DNA of 21,857 nt. It comes from Prevotellaceae bacterium UBA1075 (GTDB lineage: Bacteria; Bacteroidota; Bacteroidia; Bacteroidales; Bacteroidaceae). Location: positions 1-21,857 of the forward strand of contig DCCS01000004.1 in NCBI GenBank assembly GCA_002316015.1, written 5' to 3'. The notes under the pieces are model-generated. The model was not told where the DNA came from. It ran no database searches and saw only the letters and a program-made list of their open reading frames with translations. Below are positions 20,429 through 21,857 of this stretch, one piece after another; within the stretch, counting starts at the first letter, position 1; each line of letters opens with the position of its first letter. The translations under genes were made by a program, and so were the position numbers.

Positions 20429-21715
20429 ATGGCAAAAATACATATAAAATCCGAGAAGCTCACCCCTTTTGGAGGAATATTTCCGATAATGGAACAATTC
20501 GACGCTCTTTTATCAAAGACGATAGACTCCACCTTGGGACGACGCTGTACATCGTACGGGTACCAATACAGCGAAATACTCCGCTCTTTGATGTGTGTGT
20601 ATCTCTGTGGCGGTTCATGCGTTGAAGACGTGACGACACACCTCATGAAGCACTTGTCTTTGCACCCGGTTCTCCGCACATGCAGTGCGGATACCATACT
20701 GCGGGCGATAGAGGAGCTGACCTGTGCCAACACAACGTACACGGCATCTTCCGGCAAGCTATACGACTTCAATACCGCGGACACGATGAACGAACTGTTG
20801 GTCAACGCGTTGTTCGCAACCGGGCAGCTGAAGTCCAACCGGGAATACGACTTTGATTTCGACCACCAGTTCATTGAGACGGAAAAATGCGATGCCAAGC
20901 CCACATATAAAAAGTTCCCGGGCTACGGGCCTGGCATCGCAGTCATTGACGACATGATTGTCGGCATTGAGAACCGGGACGGGAACACCAACGTGCGTTT
21001 CAACCAGAAAGAGACACTGGAGAGGATATTCAAGAGACTGGAGTCCTCCGGGATACGCATTTCACGCGCCCGTATGGACTGTGGCTCATGCTCGGAGGAA
21101 ATAGTGGAGACGGTGGAGGCGCATTGCGGACATTTCTATATCCGCGCCAACAGATGCGCTTCCCTTTACGACGCCATGTTCGCATTGAGAGGCTGGAAGA
21201 AGGAGGAAATCAACGGCATCGGGTTCGAACTGAATTCCATCCTTGTTGAAAAATGGAAGGGCAAGCCGTACCGTCTTGTCATACAGAGGCAGAGGCGGAT
21301 GGACGGCGGCCTTGACATATGGGAGGGGGAATACACTTACAGATGCATACTGACCAACGATTTTGAGTCAGGCGTGAGGGACATCGTGGAATTCTACAAT
21401 CTCCGGGGTGGAAAGGAGCGTATCTTCGATGACATGAACAACGGGTTCGGCTGGAACCGCCTGCCAAAGTCGTTCATGGCGCAGAATACGGTGTTCCTGC
21501 TCATGACGGCTCTCATCAGAAACTTCTACAAAGCCATCATGCGGAGACTGGACACCGGGAAGTTTGGCTTGCGCATAAGCAGCCGCGTAAAAACCTTCGT
21601 CTTCAAATTCATCGCCGTGCCTGCCAAATGGATTAAGACCTCACGCAGGCATGTACTGAATATCTACACCGACAACCATGCATACGCCAACCTGTTCCAA
21701 ACGGACTTTGGATAA
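20429..21715 (+). CDS. IS1380-family transposase (DDE type)
   Basis: This 428-aa protein is full length for the Bacteroidales IS1380 group. It begins MAKIHIKSEKLTPFGGIFPI, typical of these transposases. The putative catalytic acids are an Asp in YDFDFDHQFIETEK (about residue 150), Asp in ISRARMDCGSCSEE, and Glu in YNLRGGKERIFDDMNN, which fits the IS4-superfamily Y-x2-R-x3-E signature. No frameshift or stop interrupts it, so the element may be active. It catalyses cut-and-paste movement of the element between its inverted repeats. Confidence 0.92.
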   Translation: MAKIHIKSEKLTPFGGIFPIMEQFDALLSKTIDSTLGRRCTSYGYQYSEILRSLMCVYLCGGSCVEDVTTHLMKHLSLHPVLRTCSADTILRAIEELTCANTTYTASSGKLYDFNTADTMNELLVNALFATGQLKSNREYDFDFDHQFIETEKCDAKPTYKKFPGYGPGIAVIDDMIVGIENRDGNTNVRFNQKETLERIFKRLESSGIRISRARMDCGSCSEEIVETVEAHCGHFYIRANRCASLYDAMFALRGWKKEEINGIGFELNSILVEKWKGKPYRLVIQRQRRMDGGLDIWEGEYTYRCILTNDFESGVRDIVEFYNLRGGKERIFDDMNNGFGWNRLPKSFMAQNTVFLLMTALIRNFYKAIMRRLDTGKFGLRISSRVKTFVFKFIAVPAKWIKTSRRHVLNIYTDNHAYANLFQTDFG

Positions 21716-21857
21716 GACGTATACCTTGTAGGAAAATATGCGTATTGCCTCAAGTCGCTTTATGGGGTAAGGGGATTTGGCCCATAAAAATTATATGACC
21801 TATGTTTGGCTTCTTTGGCTTCAATAGATTCCTATCTTTTGATAGCAAAATCTCCTT

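Larger units (their letters stand above)
20336..21857 (+). mobile_element. IS1380-family insertion sequence (right end probably beyond the window)
   Basis: A perfect hairpin CCTGAGCAAC-AAAAA-GTTGCTCAGG at 20336-20360 followed by ATTTTG marks the probable left end. A full transposase gene follows at 20429-21715. At the right edge the minus-strand reading AAGGAGATTTTGCTATC resembles the left CTCAGGATTTTGTCATG, so the right inverted repeat probably starts in the last bases and continues outside. Target-site duplication cannot be checked here. Confidence 0.7.

Overview
The window looks like a chromosomal segment of a fairly GC-rich Bacteroidales bacterium. The exact genus cannot be fixed from sequence alone; Prevotellaceae, Bacteroidaceae or Muribaculaceae are all plausible. 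The evidence is the repeated Bacteroidetes-type promoter TAnnTTTG in front of genes, an HU-like/'smalltalk'/amidase gene trio, paired GH92 and GH125 mannosidases with a lipoprotein transglutaminase, a DUF2027-Smr protein, and an IS1380-type transposase of the gut Bacteroidales kind.

Layout. Positions 1-802 (minus) hold two small unassigned genes, the first cut by the window edge, that share an N-terminal motif (GTVxNhNPxATxVxNN). Divergent from them, 1001-2318 (plus) is the trio HU-like DNA-binding protein, 42-aa smalltalk-type protein and T7-lysozyme-like amidase. Positions 2799-8937 (minus) form a mannan or N-glycan degradation operon, GH92, then GH125, then transglutaminase lipoprotein. 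Positions 9156-10921 (minus) carry queA (queuosine synthesis) coupled by an ATGA overlap to a NUDIX hydrolase.

A DNA-modification island follows. Positions 11134-13153 (plus) encode a HindVP-like restriction endonuclease and its C5-cytosine methyltransferase, bracketed by two nearly identical ~35-bp direct repeats. Positions 13475-14573 encode a second C5 methyltransferase split into two overlapping ORFs between motif VIII and the target-recognition domain, as in the two-chain enzyme M.AquI. A 62-aa unknown ORF follows directly. Base composition drops visibly through this island and most strongly in the split enzyme.

Chromosomal-style genes then return: DUF2027-Smr protein (14804-15910), a lipoprotein (16342-17781, minus) and a large protein (17923-19422, minus) with an N-terminal helical region and two C-terminal S1/cold-shock-like barrels, resembling the S1/CSD-like components of TOTE conflict systems. 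These last two genes are bracketed by copies of a 26-bp repeat (one at 16196, two at about 19650 and 19721). The right end holds an AT-rich four-helix membrane protein (minus) and a complete IS1380-family transposase whose right terminus probably lies just past the window.

The most interesting items are the split methyltransferase, the repeat-bracketed restriction-modification cassette inserted beside the queA promoter, the TOTE-like protein, and the unassigned 26-bp repeat family. I see no tRNA, rRNA or convincing CRISPR array.
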